Assembly: GCF_963678635.1 (NCBI RefSeq)
Contig: NC_087063.1
Span: forward strand, 27,835,649 to 27,899,648
Length of the DNA: 64,000 nt
DNA from: Symsagittifera roscoffensis
Lineage: Eukaryota > Xenacoelomorpha > Acoela > Convolutidae
Reading direction: 5' to 3'
Position numbers and translations under genes: made by a program. This document shows, in pieces, positions 54,171-64,000 of the stretch (positions are counted from its first letter, which is position 1; every line of letters begins with the position of its first letter). A model generated the notes under the pieces. It was given only the letters and a program-made list of their open reading frames with translations, was not told the origin of the DNA and ran no database searches.

Positions 54171-55555
54171 AAGTAAAAGTTTTGCATGCAAAACTTAAAT
54201 TTTCATACCGAACAAGTGTCTCAAGGTTGTCGTAAAAATCCGAAAAGCCTGTAAAAGTTTTTCAAAATGGAACGATTGCTCGTTTTTATTAGTTCTCTCT
54301 GTCTGAAATTTTTGCAACTCTCTAAAGTTTTTAACAAATTTATCAGACAACATCTTAAGCTTTTGAAATAGTTCTGACCTAGAGGCAGTTAAATAGAGTT
54401 GAAATTACAACTGTATTCTCAAAATTGCGTTTGAACTGCCAAAAATATAACTAATGCGTTTTTGCAGAGATCAGATGTTTGAATATAACTTCAAGCCCTT
54501 AATTTCAAAACAATTTCAGCAAAGATCTGACAAGCTATTTTTCAATATAAAGGAAAACATAAAACGGACCACATGAAACGCCAAAAACAAGCAAACGCGA
54601 ATAGAAATTATTTCTTTTAGGTTTTAGCTTCAAGGTCAGAATTATTTCAAAAATTTAAAACTTTGCCTGGTAAATTTGTTGCAAAGTATAGTTTAATCAA
54701 ACTCTCGGAAACCGTTTTCATGTGTGAAAATCAGTAATATAATTAGTAGGAAAAAATTCAGTTAGAAAAAATAATTAAAAGTGCAATTTACCTATTTTGG
54801 GTACAATTTGGACGCAAAACTTGACTTATAAGACCAATTTTGTGGCGCCAGGTTGTCAGAAAATGGTAATTGCATACAAAAATCTGTGAAAATTGGATAA
54901 TTGCTCTTTCTGATTGTTTCTGTTTGTCCAAATTTTTTGCTACTTTCCACAAGATGAAATTCGACGTCGAAATGAGCAGTTTTAGGTTAATTAACTTCGA
55001 TCCAATCTGTTGACCGAAAAGATTTTCCCAACAATTTGGCATTAACTATAATTGTGACCTTCAAGTTTTTTGCTAATAATTATATTACTGATTTTCACAC
55101 GCAAGAACGGTTTCCGAAAGTTTAATTAAGCTATAGTTTTTACCAAGTTTACCGGACAACGTCTTAAATTTTTGAATTAACGTATGCATTTTTATCCGTG
55201 TTTTGAGTTGGTCCGTCGTAAAAAAACCGCTAGAAATTCAAAAATAATTTTGCTCTGATGTTAAATAAGCCAACAAAAAAATTATTCCGGCGAAAATTCG
55301 GAAAAAATTGTTCCTCTAATCAGGATGTATATTTGGAGCTTTCATGTCTTTGAAATTTGTCCGGCCTCCTGGTGAAAGCTCTCAAGGCCTCTAAATATTT
55401 GTTTTTTTTTCGAAAAAATTAAGACTGTTGTTTGTTGCTTGACCAAAGAAGTTTTTCATTTTTGTCAGTCGTTTTTGCGTCATCTAGAAACTAAGGCTAG
55501 CCCAACAGCTTCCCAAAACACCATGTTTTGTTGTTTGGAGCAGGCGCCGATCTAG
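54171..55555. other. AT-rich sequence with scattered repeat words
   Basis: No gene. The minus-strand ORF at 54,788-55,042 has no recognised motif. Single half-sites of the GTCCGAACTTTTTGC repeat recur. Confidence 0.4.
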
Positions 55556-55860
55556 AAATTTCTCAAGGGGGGGGGGGGGGCGGATTTTCAAAAAACTTTG
55601 AAAATTTTGTCGACCTTTTTTTCAGGTCGAGCAAATTGAATTTCTGAGCTCTCCCAAACCACTAAAAAGACCCTAATTTGACCAAATTTTAAGGCACTTT
55701 TTGGAAAATTTAGACCAAAAAATCGCGTTTCTTCGGTGCGCGCTCCCCCCTCAAAATCAGTATGGATTGGCACCGAATGCGCCTTTAGAAAAATTTTATG
55801 TCAGTCAGCCAAAAATTAATATCTCAAAATAGTACAAAGGGGGCCCAAAAAAATTGATTC
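55556..55860 (-). repeat. GGATTTAGGGGG-family repeat copy
   Basis: Minus-orientation copy with GAGCTCTCCCAAACCACTAA near 55,646, GCGCGCTCCCCCCTCAAAAT near 55,738 and TCTCAAAATAGTACAAAGGG near 55,822, matching 32.9-33.1 and 51.8-52.2 kb reversed. Confidence 0.7.
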
Positions 55861-55980
55861 AAAATTCGCAAAAATTTAATTCCAAAAAAATTGCTTCTCA
55901 AAAGTCGTAATTGTACAAAAAAAATTCCAAAATTGAACAATGCCGCTGATAAAAAGCTTTCTAAAAGCAGAACTGGTCTT

Positions 55981-57168
55981 GCCTTCAAAAATATGGACCC
56001 GTTTCAGCTACTTTGAAATTTTTTTTCAATTTTCAAAGTTTTCTATTTTTCCAATAGATCAAAAAATTTCAAAAATTGTTTTGGAAACAAATGGATTGTA
56101 GTAGTCTTCAAGTTTTTTCCCTATAAAAATGTACCGAATGCGCCTTCGAAAAAAGTTTAATGTCAGTCAGCCAAAATAGATGTCTCAAAATAGTACAAAG
56201 GGGGGCCCTTTCGGTCGGCAGAGGGTCGAATCCCTGAGGGAAGAGAGGAGAGGGCGACCGCCCCCTCCCCACCCCCTAAATCCGCTACTGGTTTGGAGGA
56301 TATTTTCATAACAAGAATACTTGTAAAACTAGTTACTATTGGCTGATTAATTAACACCTTCAGTAAAAGGTCTTTCATTTTGCTCAGGCTAGCCCCACTT
56401 AATAGTTTCATCTACCATAGCTAGAATTTCAGCCCTTTACCCTCAAAAGGTGTCTGAAAAAAAGGAAAACGTAATGAAAAAATTCACACAATTCCTCTTT
56501 GCAATCAAAAAGTGGCAATTCCCAAAAAATTGCTTCAAATTTCCCAAAATTTAGATCCCAAAAAATCTATGCACGAAATCTATCATAAGTTTTTTGGTTG
56601 ATTTGATTTTCAATCGATTTCAGTTCCTAAGGTGCACATTGTAAATCAACAAATATAGTCCTAAATTTAATTTAGAATAGATTTAAATCAATGCAAAAGC
56701 GTTTTTGTCACAGCGGGTATCAAATTTAATTTTGAAATCTTTGATATCGAATTGTAATTGAAATATTATTTTTCTGGGATAAATTGATTTTGCTTCACCT
56801 CATTTTATGATATCAAATCCATTAATAAAATAATTTCTAAAAAATTGAAATTCAATCTTGTCGAAATATTTCAAATCTGCCACTCTCATACGGAGGAGAG
56901 GGTGAAGTTTCCAAATTACTACACTACTGATTCAAATTATTTCTACAAATCAATCAAACTAAAAGTGTTGAAGGCTTTTCCCGAACTAAAATTAGAGTAT
57001 GACAAAAAACTTAAAAAATCACATATGAACCCTGGGAAATTTTACCAAAGAATGTCAATTTTTTGTCAAAAACTTGAAAAAAATATGACACATATGATTA
57101 CGAGATGTGTTTTTAAGCTGCAGTAAAGAAACGAGCGCCGCTAACGTCGCTCATTTTGAGCTTTGTAT
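55981..57168. repeat. Tandem duplication, unit 1
   Basis: It matches 57,220-59,330 in the same order, including a GGATTTAGGGGG-family copy (56,125-56,292, minus) and a 93-codon ORF. Relative to unit 2 it lacks about 0.9 kb after 56,560. Confidence 0.85.
56845..57126 (+). CDS. 93-residue ORF of unknown status, copy 1
   Basis: MKFNLVEIFQICHSHTEERV start, lysine- and phenylalanine-rich, ending in RCVFKLQ. It is present intact in both duplicated units. The copies differ at several residues (for example Tyr/Phe, Ser/Pro, Asn/Thr) with no indel or stop, but most visible differences change the amino acid. That does not suggest purifying selection. I recognise no motif. Its AT-rich surroundings and repeat context make a genuine gene doubtful. 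Confidence 0.25.
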   Translation: MKFNLVEIFQICHSHTEERVKFPNYYTTDSNYFYKSIKLKVLKAFPELKLEYDKKLKKSHMNPGKFYQRMSIFCQKLEKNMTHMITRCVFKLQ

Positions 57169-57911
57169 TTGCTATACAGGCAATTTTTGTACGATAAAGA
57201 TTTATTTTGTATAATGTTTGCCTTAAAAAATATGAGCCCGTTTCAGCTACTTTGAAATCTTTTTTCAATTTTCAAAGTTTTCTATTTTTCCAATAGATCA
57301 AAAAATTTTAAAAATTGTTTTGGAAACAAACGGATTGTAGTAGTCTTCAAGTTTTTTCCCTATAAAAATGTACCGAATGCGCCTTCGAAAAAAGTTTAAT
57401 GTCAGTCAGCCAAAATAGATGTCTCAAAATAGTACAAAGGGGGGCCCTTTCGGTCGGCAGAGGGTCGAATCCCTGAGGGAAGAGGGGAGAGGGCGACCGC
57501 CCCCTCCCCACCCCCTAAATCCGCTACTGGTTTGGAGGATATTTTCATAACAAGAATACTTGTAAAACTAGTCACTATTGGCTGATTAATTAACACCTTC
57601 AGTAAAAGGTCTTTCATTTTGGTCAGGCTAGCCCCACTTAATAGTTTCATCTACCATAGCTAGATTTTCAGCCCTTTACCTTCAAAAAGCGTCTGAAAAA
57701 AAAGAAAACGTAATGAAAAATTCACCCACACATCCTCTTTGAAATCAAAAAATGGCAGTTCCCACAAAATTGCTTCAAATTTCCCAAAATTTAATTCCCA
57801 AAAAATTGCTTCTCAAAAGTCGCATGTTTTACAAGAAATTGTTCCAAAATTAAACAATGCCAGCTGATAAAAAGTTTTCTAAAAGCAGAACTGGTCTAAT
57901 TGCAGAACGAA

Positions 57912-58105
57912 TATCGGTAATTCGGACTCCGAACAAAGTATTCTAAATTACCGCCAAAGACAGGTGGTCATTAAGAATCCTTAACTACCACCTGTTTTTT
58001 GCTCTATTTTAGAGTATTATTTTATAATACTAATTTACATATTGCTTTCTCTGTGTAAAAACAATATCTCCTTATTGCCCACATTTTACAATATCTCTAT
58101 GTCTA
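57912..58105. other. Cluster of hairpins in the extra segment
   Basis: TTCGG-ACT-CCGAA (57,921-57,933) lies inside GGTAATT/AATTACC (57,916-57,952). ACAGGTGGT (57,960-57,968) pairs with ACCACCTGT (57,987-57,995), and the inner TTAAG/CTTAA is followed by TTTTTT. CCACATT/AATGTGG follows near 58,079-58,114. All are clean stems. Function unknown. Confidence 0.6.
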
Positions 58106-58129
58106 ATGTGGATATTAGGGAGATAATGT

Positions 58130-58335
58130 TTTCAGACAGAGGCGAAGCTGCGCCTCGGAAACACTATCGAAAACAAGAGAGAAAGCAGCTCTAGAATTAT
58201 AAAATGCGCAATAAGAAAATTTTTTAAAAATCGGCGACTTCTGCAACTCTAACCTACGACCTACTGTGACCTAGAAATTATGAGTCTCACGCTCTAACCA
58301 TTCAGCCATGGACGCTTATTTCATCACAAAAACTA
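58130..58335 (-). repeat. tRNA-derived SINE, copy 1
   Basis: Read on the minus strand it has a tRNA-like head: an A-box-like TGGCTGAATGGTTAGAGCG near 58,296-58,312, an anticodon-arm-like ACTCATAAT, and a degenerate B-box (TAGGTTAGAGTT). The tail end carries the hairpin GAGGCG-AAGCTG-CGCCTC at about 58,139-58,156. It is degenerate and not a functional tRNA. Confidence 0.65.
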
Positions 58336-59005
58336 GCCAATAAATCCGAGAACAGATGCGATGAAAACTCCAATGCTATAGATCGTGATTATAGCAAGAA
58401 GGAACACAAGGAAGAAGGAACATTTTTGTTTGTGAGTTAGGTTGGATAAAAAAGAATTATTTTACAAAAACACAAGCTGCTCGCTAACTAATTTTATTTC
58501 GAAAAGAAACTAGGTTGCCATCTTTGAGAACCACATTTTTGAGAGCTCATATGTGACATCGATATCTTGTAGCAACTTTAAAAGAAAAATATAACATAAA
58601 AATTATTTTAGACGTCCTCTGTTTTGTTCTACTTTTTGTTTTGGATGCGAAAATTTTTTTCGAAATGGTCAGATTGCTCGTTTTAATCGCGGCTAGCTAC
58701 ATTTATCCAAATCTATAGCTAATTTTCTATGCACGAAATCTATCATAATTTTTTTGGTTGATTTGATTTTCAATCAATTTCAGTTCCTAAGGTGCACATT
58801 TTAAATCAACAAATATTGTCCTAAATTTAATTTAGAACAGATTTAAATCAATGCAAAAGCGTTTTTGTCACAGCGGGTATCAAATTCAATTTTGAAATCT
58901 TTGGATGTCGAATTGTAATTGATATATTATTTTTATGGGAAAAATTGATTTTGCTTCACCTCATTTTATGATATCAAGTCCATTAATAAAATAATTTATA
59001 AAAAA

Positions 59006-59287
59006 TTGAAATTCAATCTTGTCGAAATATTTCAAATCTGCCACTCTCATACGGAGGAGAGGGTGAAGTTTCCAAATTACTACACTACTGATTCAAATTA
59101 TTTCTACAAATCAATCAAACTAAAAGTGTTGAAGGCTTTTCCTGAACTAAAATTGGAGTTTGACAAAAAACTTAAAAAACCACATATGACCCCAGAAAAA
59201 TTTTACCAAAGAATGTCAATTTTTTGTCAAAAACTTGAAACAAATATGACACATATGATTAAGAGATGTGTTTTTAAGCTGCAGTAA
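59006..59287 (+). CDS. 93-residue ORF of unknown status, copy 2
   Basis: Counterpart of the ORF at 56,845 in unit 2, with the same length and several amino-acid replacements. The same doubts apply. Confidence 0.25.
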   Translation: MKFNLVEIFQICHSHTEERVKFPNYYTTDSNYFYKSIKLKVLKAFPELKLEFDKKLKKPHMTPEKFYQRMSIFCQKLETNMTHMIKRCVFKLQ

Positions 59288-59459
59288 AGAAACGACCGCC
59301 GCTAACGTCGCTCATTTTGAGCTTTGTATTTACTTGTATTTTTTTCAATTTTCAAAGTTTTCTATTTTTCCAATAGATCATTACATTTTAAAAATTGTTT
59401 TGAAAACACATGTATCGTAGTAGTCTTCAAGTTTTTTTCTCTATAAAAATGTATCAGTT

Positions 59460-59814
59460 GCATTTTTACTCATTTGAAATTGCCTTATCTGATAACCCAC
59501 GAAAAAGCTGAAGTTTTTCAAATTTTAACTTCAATGCTTATAAATTTCGTGTGCTTCCAAACACTACAAGACTGCTCGTATCCAGAAAACCCCTGATTGT
59601 TCCGACTACTTTTGAGACCGATGGAGTAGTATTCACTTTTAAAAAATGGATAAAATTGTCAACAAAAAATTAATTTCTTTTCTGAGATTTTTTTTTCGAA
59701 ATCATCCCTCACACGCTATGTTAAGTCCAAAATGATATATTTGCTTATAGTTAAATATTAAATAAACAAATTGCATGCCTCAAAGCAATTTGGAACGACT
59801 TTTAAGACGATTTA
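59460..59814. other. AT-rich spacer, nothing recognised
   Basis: No gene or repeat of note. Confidence 0.4.
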
Positions 59815-60000
59815 AATCATCGCTTCCGGATTTATAGCACGAAATAAATCGAGCGTTATTTGTCCCAAATTGGCAATCTTTAAATCCCCATAACTTTACA
59901 AAACATGATTACAGATAAAATATGTTTTCAGTTTGAGCTCAAGACAAAAATATTCTTTGTATGATCTAAAAAAATTTTGTCAAAAATAGATACCAAACCA
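59815..60000 (-). repeat. Inverted, diverged copy of the 40.8-41.6 kb repeat
   Basis: Shared words read on the minus strand: TAAATATTGCCA-like, AAAGTTACGGGG-like, CAGGACAACAAT-like and ATCCGTCAAAAATGGCTAG-like segments, in reverse order to 41,180-41,360. Confidence 0.6.
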
Positions 60001-60493
60001 GGAGGAAAAGAGTTTTTTTTTAAATTGTGAGCAACGGTACCACGCTGAAATGTTTTTAAAAATTCTAAACGTATCTGTGAAAAAATTGCGTCTGTCAAGC
60101 AACTGTTTGTGTCTCAATTTTTTCCATTAGTTAGTTTTGATATTTATTTTCTTGAATTTCGTAGTCAGTTTTTTGTCTAAAACGGTTACAAACATTATAA
60201 AATCTTAGTCGAAAACAATCTATAATAAAAAAATTTAAACAGCAAGCAGAATCAACAAAGACCCGCTAAAATGTTTTCTAGATTCTCTTTTTTAAATTCA
60301 AATACCACCTCACTGAAATTTTTCACGCTCTGAGCTTATTGAATATTTTGCCTTGATATCAAATCACGATAACCCGAAGGATCCTGCCTAGATAATTATC
60401 GACGAATCTTAGAAAACTGAAGCGTTGTAAAGTAATGATCGAGTTGGACTAAAATTGTCATCATTATTTCCTATCATTCTATCATTAGTGCCA
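60001..60493. other. AT-rich spacer
   Basis: No gene. The stretch at about 60,382-60,470 (GATAATTATCGA, AAGCGTTGTAAAG) is a diverged copy of 61,776-61,860. Confidence 0.45.
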
Positions 60494-60600
60494 ATTTATT
60501 GTTGATAAAAACAAGTATATCCATCATTTTTGCCGATTTCTTTTTTTATTGCCGATTTCTATCATTATTGCCGATTCATCATTATTGCCGATTTATTGAT
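60494..60600. repeat. ATTGCCGATTTC minisatellite
   Basis: Four to five irregular units of ATTATTGCCGATTT, at about 60,526, 60,547, 60,567 and 60,585. Confidence 0.75.
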
Positions 60601-60611
60601 GAAAACAATAT

Positions 60612-60830
60612 TTTGCACAGAGGCGAAGCTGCGCTTTGCAAGCACTTGCGAGAACACGGCCATAAAGCAACTCTATCAGGTGACATAAGAAAAAGTAGAA
60701 GTAAGCCTCGAATTTGCAAAAACTCGACGCTTAGCAAAACTCGAATTAGCAAAAGTCTGTGACCTAGCAAATTTGATTTTCCCGCACTAACCATTTAACT
60801 ACGGAAGTTTAAAATCCTCAAAAACTAGCC
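60612..60830 (-). repeat. tRNA-derived SINE, copy 2
   Basis: Same layout as copy 1: tail hairpin CAGAGGCGAAGCTGCGC near 60,618, GCGAGAACACGG near 60,647, and a minus-strand tRNA-like head (GTAGTTAAATGGTTAGTGCGG) near 60,785-60,807 with the shared CTAGGTCACAG after the anticodon arm. Degenerate. Confidence 0.65.
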
Positions 60831-60944
60831 ACCAATAATGCAGCTACATATGCTAAAAAATTGCCAATTCGATGCAGCAACCAAATACAAAAAGACACAA
60901 TTTTGCATGTTATAAATCGGAAAGCCTAAAACCACGTTGTGTAA

Positions 60945-61260
60945 AAATACACAGGCGGAATTGCACGTTGCATACGAAAGCAAAAATTTGACCGATAACG
61001 CTACTGGGAAGAAACTAATGAGTAAAATTTTGAGTCTACAAAATTTCTTAAGTGACGCAACCCATTTATTACGCATTAGCAGTACCAGTCAATTTGAAAA
61101 AAAAACCCAGAAAAATACCTCAATTTATAAAGCGGATTCATATGATTAAGTATACGAAACATTTCATTAAAAACATCCGACCCTGCCCAGGTTTGAACCC
61201 TCTTGATTTATTGCGAGTCTCTTTCCCTACCTCTACCATACAGATCCAGGAAACCTTGAA
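60945..61260 (-). repeat. tRNA-derived SINE, copy 3, different tRNA-like head
   Basis: Tail ACACAGGCGGAATTGCACG near 60,948 and GACCGATAACGCTACTGGGA near 60,990 are shared with the fragment in the giant element. The minus-strand head (TATGGTAGAGGTAGGG near 61,230-61,245) has a good B-box GGGTTCAAACCTGG at about 61,188-61,201. The head is a different tRNA type from copies 1 and 2. Confidence 0.65.
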
Positions 61261-61452
61261 GCTTAAGTGCCATTTGTAATATAATAGTTTCTGTTAATAT
61301 TCTTATCATTGGCTGTACTTAAAAGCTGGTTATTAATCAAAATGAACACTTTCAGATTGAACACATTTTGTAGCAAAAATAATTGCGACTTAGGTTGGAA
61401 AAAAGAGAGTTCATACTATAACACAGTCTTTGCTTGTGTAAACACCAAATTA
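61261..61452. other. Short spacer
   Basis: Nothing recognised. Confidence 0.4.
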
Positions 61453-61510
61453 AACACAGAGGCGCAGCTGCGCTTCGCAAAAACTAGCGAGAACACGAAA
61501 AAAATTCGCA
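61453..61510 (-). repeat. SINE tail fragment
   Basis: ACACAGAGGCGCAGCTGCGC, then TTCGC and GCGAGAACACG, the common SINE tail without a head. Confidence 0.7.
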
Positions 61511-61526
61511 AGTGTTTTTAAGATTG

Positions 61527-62130
61527 CTGATTCATCGAGCAATCATCAAAAAATTATCAATGTCACATCTATGAAAAAGTCGTGAAAATTGATATTCATC
61601 TATGTGTAATTTGAGTGGAAAAATTAAAAGTCATTAAAAATCTGTTAGTGTTGCACTGCGCAAAAATCTTTTAACGAGATTTTTTTCTTTGAACTATAAA
61701 TTTCAGAAGTTCTTTAAAAATTTCAACATCCAAGGGCTTCTGCAGAAAAAAATACACCCAGATAAATCACAATTATAGATAATTATCGATTAATCATGAA
61801 AACCTAAAGCGTTGTAAAGCAATGATCAAGGGGGATTAAAATTGTCATGATATCTTAAATGATTGACAACTTATTGATGAAACAATTATATTAATATTAC
61901 TGCTGATACATCGATCAATCATCAGTAAATTATCAACGTCACATCCATGAAAAATCATGGAAAATTGATATTCATCTAAGTGTTATTTTGAGTGCAAAAC
62001 TAAAATTCAATAAAAATCTGTTAGTGTTACATGATGCAAAAGTCTTTCAACGGCTTTTTTTTACATTGAACTAAAAATTTCAAAATTTCCTTTAATTTTT
62101 TAATATCCGAAGGCTTTCGGGGAAAAATGC
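61527..62130. repeat. ~380-bp tandem duplication
   Basis: 61,527-61,752 and 61,905-62,130 match: CATCGAGCAATCATCA / CATCGATCAATCATCA, AAATCTGTTAGTGTT and the CCAAGGGCTT / CCGAAGGCTT edge. The copies are diverged and AT-rich. Confidence 0.8.
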
Positions 62131-64000
62131 ATAGAAGGATTATTTTTATATCTATATTCCTAATTCACTCTTTTTAGAGCTTTTGCAAACAAATATTCAC
62201 GCGAAAGTTCGAAAGCTATTTTAGGAGAACAGGTTTTTGCTAAATAACATTCCCATTTCAGCAATACTGCATCATTGTAAAAATTTTAATAAAAACGGAG
62301 TTTTCATGGATTCTATGTAGTTTAAACCGGGAACTTTTTGGCTTTGCAAAGTTCTGCAAAGATAAAACATTTCAAAGCGTTCTTTTAAACGTTATATGAT
62401 GTTTTAACACTTACACTTCCACTTACCGCTTCCAGAAGGGTCGTATCTTCTTTGCTTTTGCAGATATAAAGATGCGTAGTTCGAAAAAAAAAACTGTCGA
62501 TAGACAAGGTGAGCGGCTGCTGTTTTATAATTTGATTCGCCGAATATTAATGAAACTGTCAGTTATGAACTTGAAGAGCGATTTTGACCTTCATTTAGTC
62601 ACTTCTGTGAATCATTAATAATCAATCAGTTCCTTTGGTACGAGATGTAGGAAGTATATGAGACAAGTAGCTACTTAAGGATTTTACATAAAACAATTAC
62701 CGAGATCAACAAAAATTGATAATAAATTTTGCGACATTTTGCGAACATTGTCGAATGCAATATCTGGCTAGATTCATGACAAAAGACAAAAAATTTGTAG
62801 GGAAAACCACAAAAATTGAAAATTCCTTGCAGAACAAGACCGATGATTTGATTTGCAAATAAAGATTCCATGCATGAATATTGCGAAATTTGCATTTTTA
62901 ACGACAGAAATAAATTTGCAAAAAGAGATACATGAAAAATCTAAATAAAGTTGAAACAACGTTTTAACTATGATAGACAAGTGATATAATATTAGCAGAC
63001 CTGCATTTCGCATGCTATAGATGGAGGTTGAAAATTCTACCTATTCGCAAGGCTGGCTTAAGATTATTTCAGGTAAGAAAAAAAAGATTTAAAACTTTCA
63101 GAGTTAGGCAGCAAAACTAGGTTTAATCAACAGTTGAACTAAAGAGCGACAATAGAGCAGTAAAACAACTTCTATTTATATGGTAAACTAACCAAGTGTT
63201 TAGATCTGATCTCGTGATATGACATCGCGTGACATCGTGCGATATCCAATCGTGTTCTTAATTTGAATCGAAAAGTGGGAAGTGACTTCTGTGTAAAGTG
63301 AGAAGTCATTTCTCCGAAACTTAACACTCCTTCTTTCAATATTAAGTACTGTATAGTTTGTACATTAGTCCGGAGATTCAGTTTTACCGTGTCCCATACG
63401 ATGTTTGTTGACAGCAACTTCAGCTTTTTCCGTCCCAGCTCAAAAACTCTGATTATTTCGCTTGCTCTTCTTACGAACTTCCTTTTTTCTAACGTTTTGA
63501 ACCTATCGTCAAGTCCACACTCTGAAAGTTCTTAACCTCACATATGTTTCTGGACTCATCCTTACCCCGTTCATCTACTGAAATTTCAGTTTTTGCATGG
63601 GTTTTTAATTCATTTTTCAGCTCGACATCTTTGGTTTCATCATGCCGTTTATCACCAAGTTCTCAATTTGCATTATAATAATCTCAATCATCGTCTCCTT
63701 TTTCTCCCTGCAAAAATAGACGTTATTGACTCTGAACCCTAAAGGTTTGTTCTTCACTAAGAAAACACTTAATTTTGCTTTATTTCCAAACAAAGAGAAT
63801 TCCTCGCTCACCTAAAAAACAAAGGGCCTATTTCTTTGCTCAATACTTGACTTTTTTTCCAAAAACATAACTGGTTTCTCTTATAGTAAGTTTCGAGACT
63901 GGCACTAAATTCTCTGAATTCTCTGGTAACGTTTTCTTGGGAGTCTCTCACGGTAAATGTAACTCTTTTTTTTCCTAAGACTCTAGACTCAGTTTTGTTA
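62131..64000. other. Right flank without recognisable gene
   Basis: Several 60-80-codon ORFs on the minus strand (62,671; 62,774; 63,172; 63,617) have no known motif. The CGTGACATCGTGCGATATCC area near 63,230 is locally repetitive. Nothing else is supported. Confidence 0.4.

Larger units (their letters stand above)
57220..59330. repeat. Tandem duplication, unit 2 (with ~0.9-kb extra segment), and start of a third unit
   Basis: Matches unit 1 on both sides of an extra segment at about 57,800-58,722. This segment contains a hairpin cluster and a SINE. A third unit begins at 59,339 (TTTTTTTCAATTTTCAAAG) and stops by about 59,460. Confidence 0.8.

Noticed and set aside
56163-57650. ORFs with a Val-Ala-Asp-Leu-Gly-Gly-Gly stretch on the minus strand
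   Set aside because: They translate the G-rich interspersed GGATTTAGGGGG repeat. Such peptides appear wherever this repeat family occurs and are not genes.
57960-58001. Rho-independent terminator
   Set aside because: The stem plus T-run looks like one, but the sequence is eukaryotic and no gene ends here.
58225-61260. Functional tRNA genes
   Set aside because: Acceptor stems do not pair, B-boxes are degraded in two copies, and all are attached to a shared SINE tail.

Overview
The window is eukaryotic nuclear DNA, most likely from an invertebrate animal and possibly an arthropod. It is AT-rich, has no operon-like gene packing, and is dominated by decayed transposable elements, tandem repeats and short hairpin-rich repeats. 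The only convincing host gene is a minus-strand, intron-split CAP/SCP (antigen-5-like) secreted-protein gene. Its C-terminal cysteine-rich tail resembles arthropod antigen-5 proteins, which is the main clue to the phylum. One 200-base run of N (23,059-23,258) marks an assembly gap in a locally duplicated region. No rRNA gene, functional tRNA gene or CRISPR array was seen.

Layout. (1) 965-19,187: an unusually large, decayed Ty3/Gypsy-type LTR element (about 18 kb) between two diverged LTR-like repeats. It has a gag remnant with zinc knuckles, then protease, RT, RNase H and integrase (2.4-8.3 kb). After these come about 9 kb of extra coding-like sequence that I cannot assign to any family. This cargo includes a 1,048-bp module in three near-identical tandem copies (10,534-13,677). 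(2) 19.5-28.4 kb: a plus-strand LINE fragment, then a minus-strand BEL/Pao element (gag, protease, A17-like domain, RT, RNase H, integrase). The BEL/Pao element is broken by a TIR element, by a tandem duplication and by inverted copies of one cargo gene from the giant element. (3) 28.4-31.4 kb: minisatellites, a C-rich tract and a MITE-like element. (4) 31.5-42.1 kb: the CAP gene. Three exons are spliced in compatible phases, and a 9.3-kb intron holds a LINE fragment, a 34-bp perfect palindrome, a three-copy 1.48-kb satellite and a 402-bp tandem pair. (5) 42.4-45 kb: a palindromic MITE, a 129-bp GGATTCCGC satellite and a CpG-rich minisatellite. (6) 45.0-51.5 kb: a second Gypsy element (gag-pol) with oppositely truncated LTRs. 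(7) 51.5-64 kb: interspersed GGATTTAGGGGG repeats, hairpin repeats, a tandem duplication carrying a 93-residue ORF of unknown status, and several tRNA-derived SINE copies.

How the parts work together. Apart from the CAP gene, nothing here looks functional. All three LTR elements carry stops, frameshifts or mutated catalytic motifs. The most unusual object is the giant LTR element with its unexplained post-integrase genes. One cargo gene also occurs elsewhere in the window in the opposite orientation, so the cargo is dispersed and not a one-off fusion. The three module copies are far more alike than the two LTRs, so the triplication (if not an assembly artefact) is later than the insertion.

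Limits. Family assignments were made by eye from motifs, without database search. Element ends, LTR ends and MITE boundaries are approximate to tens of bases unless stated otherwise.
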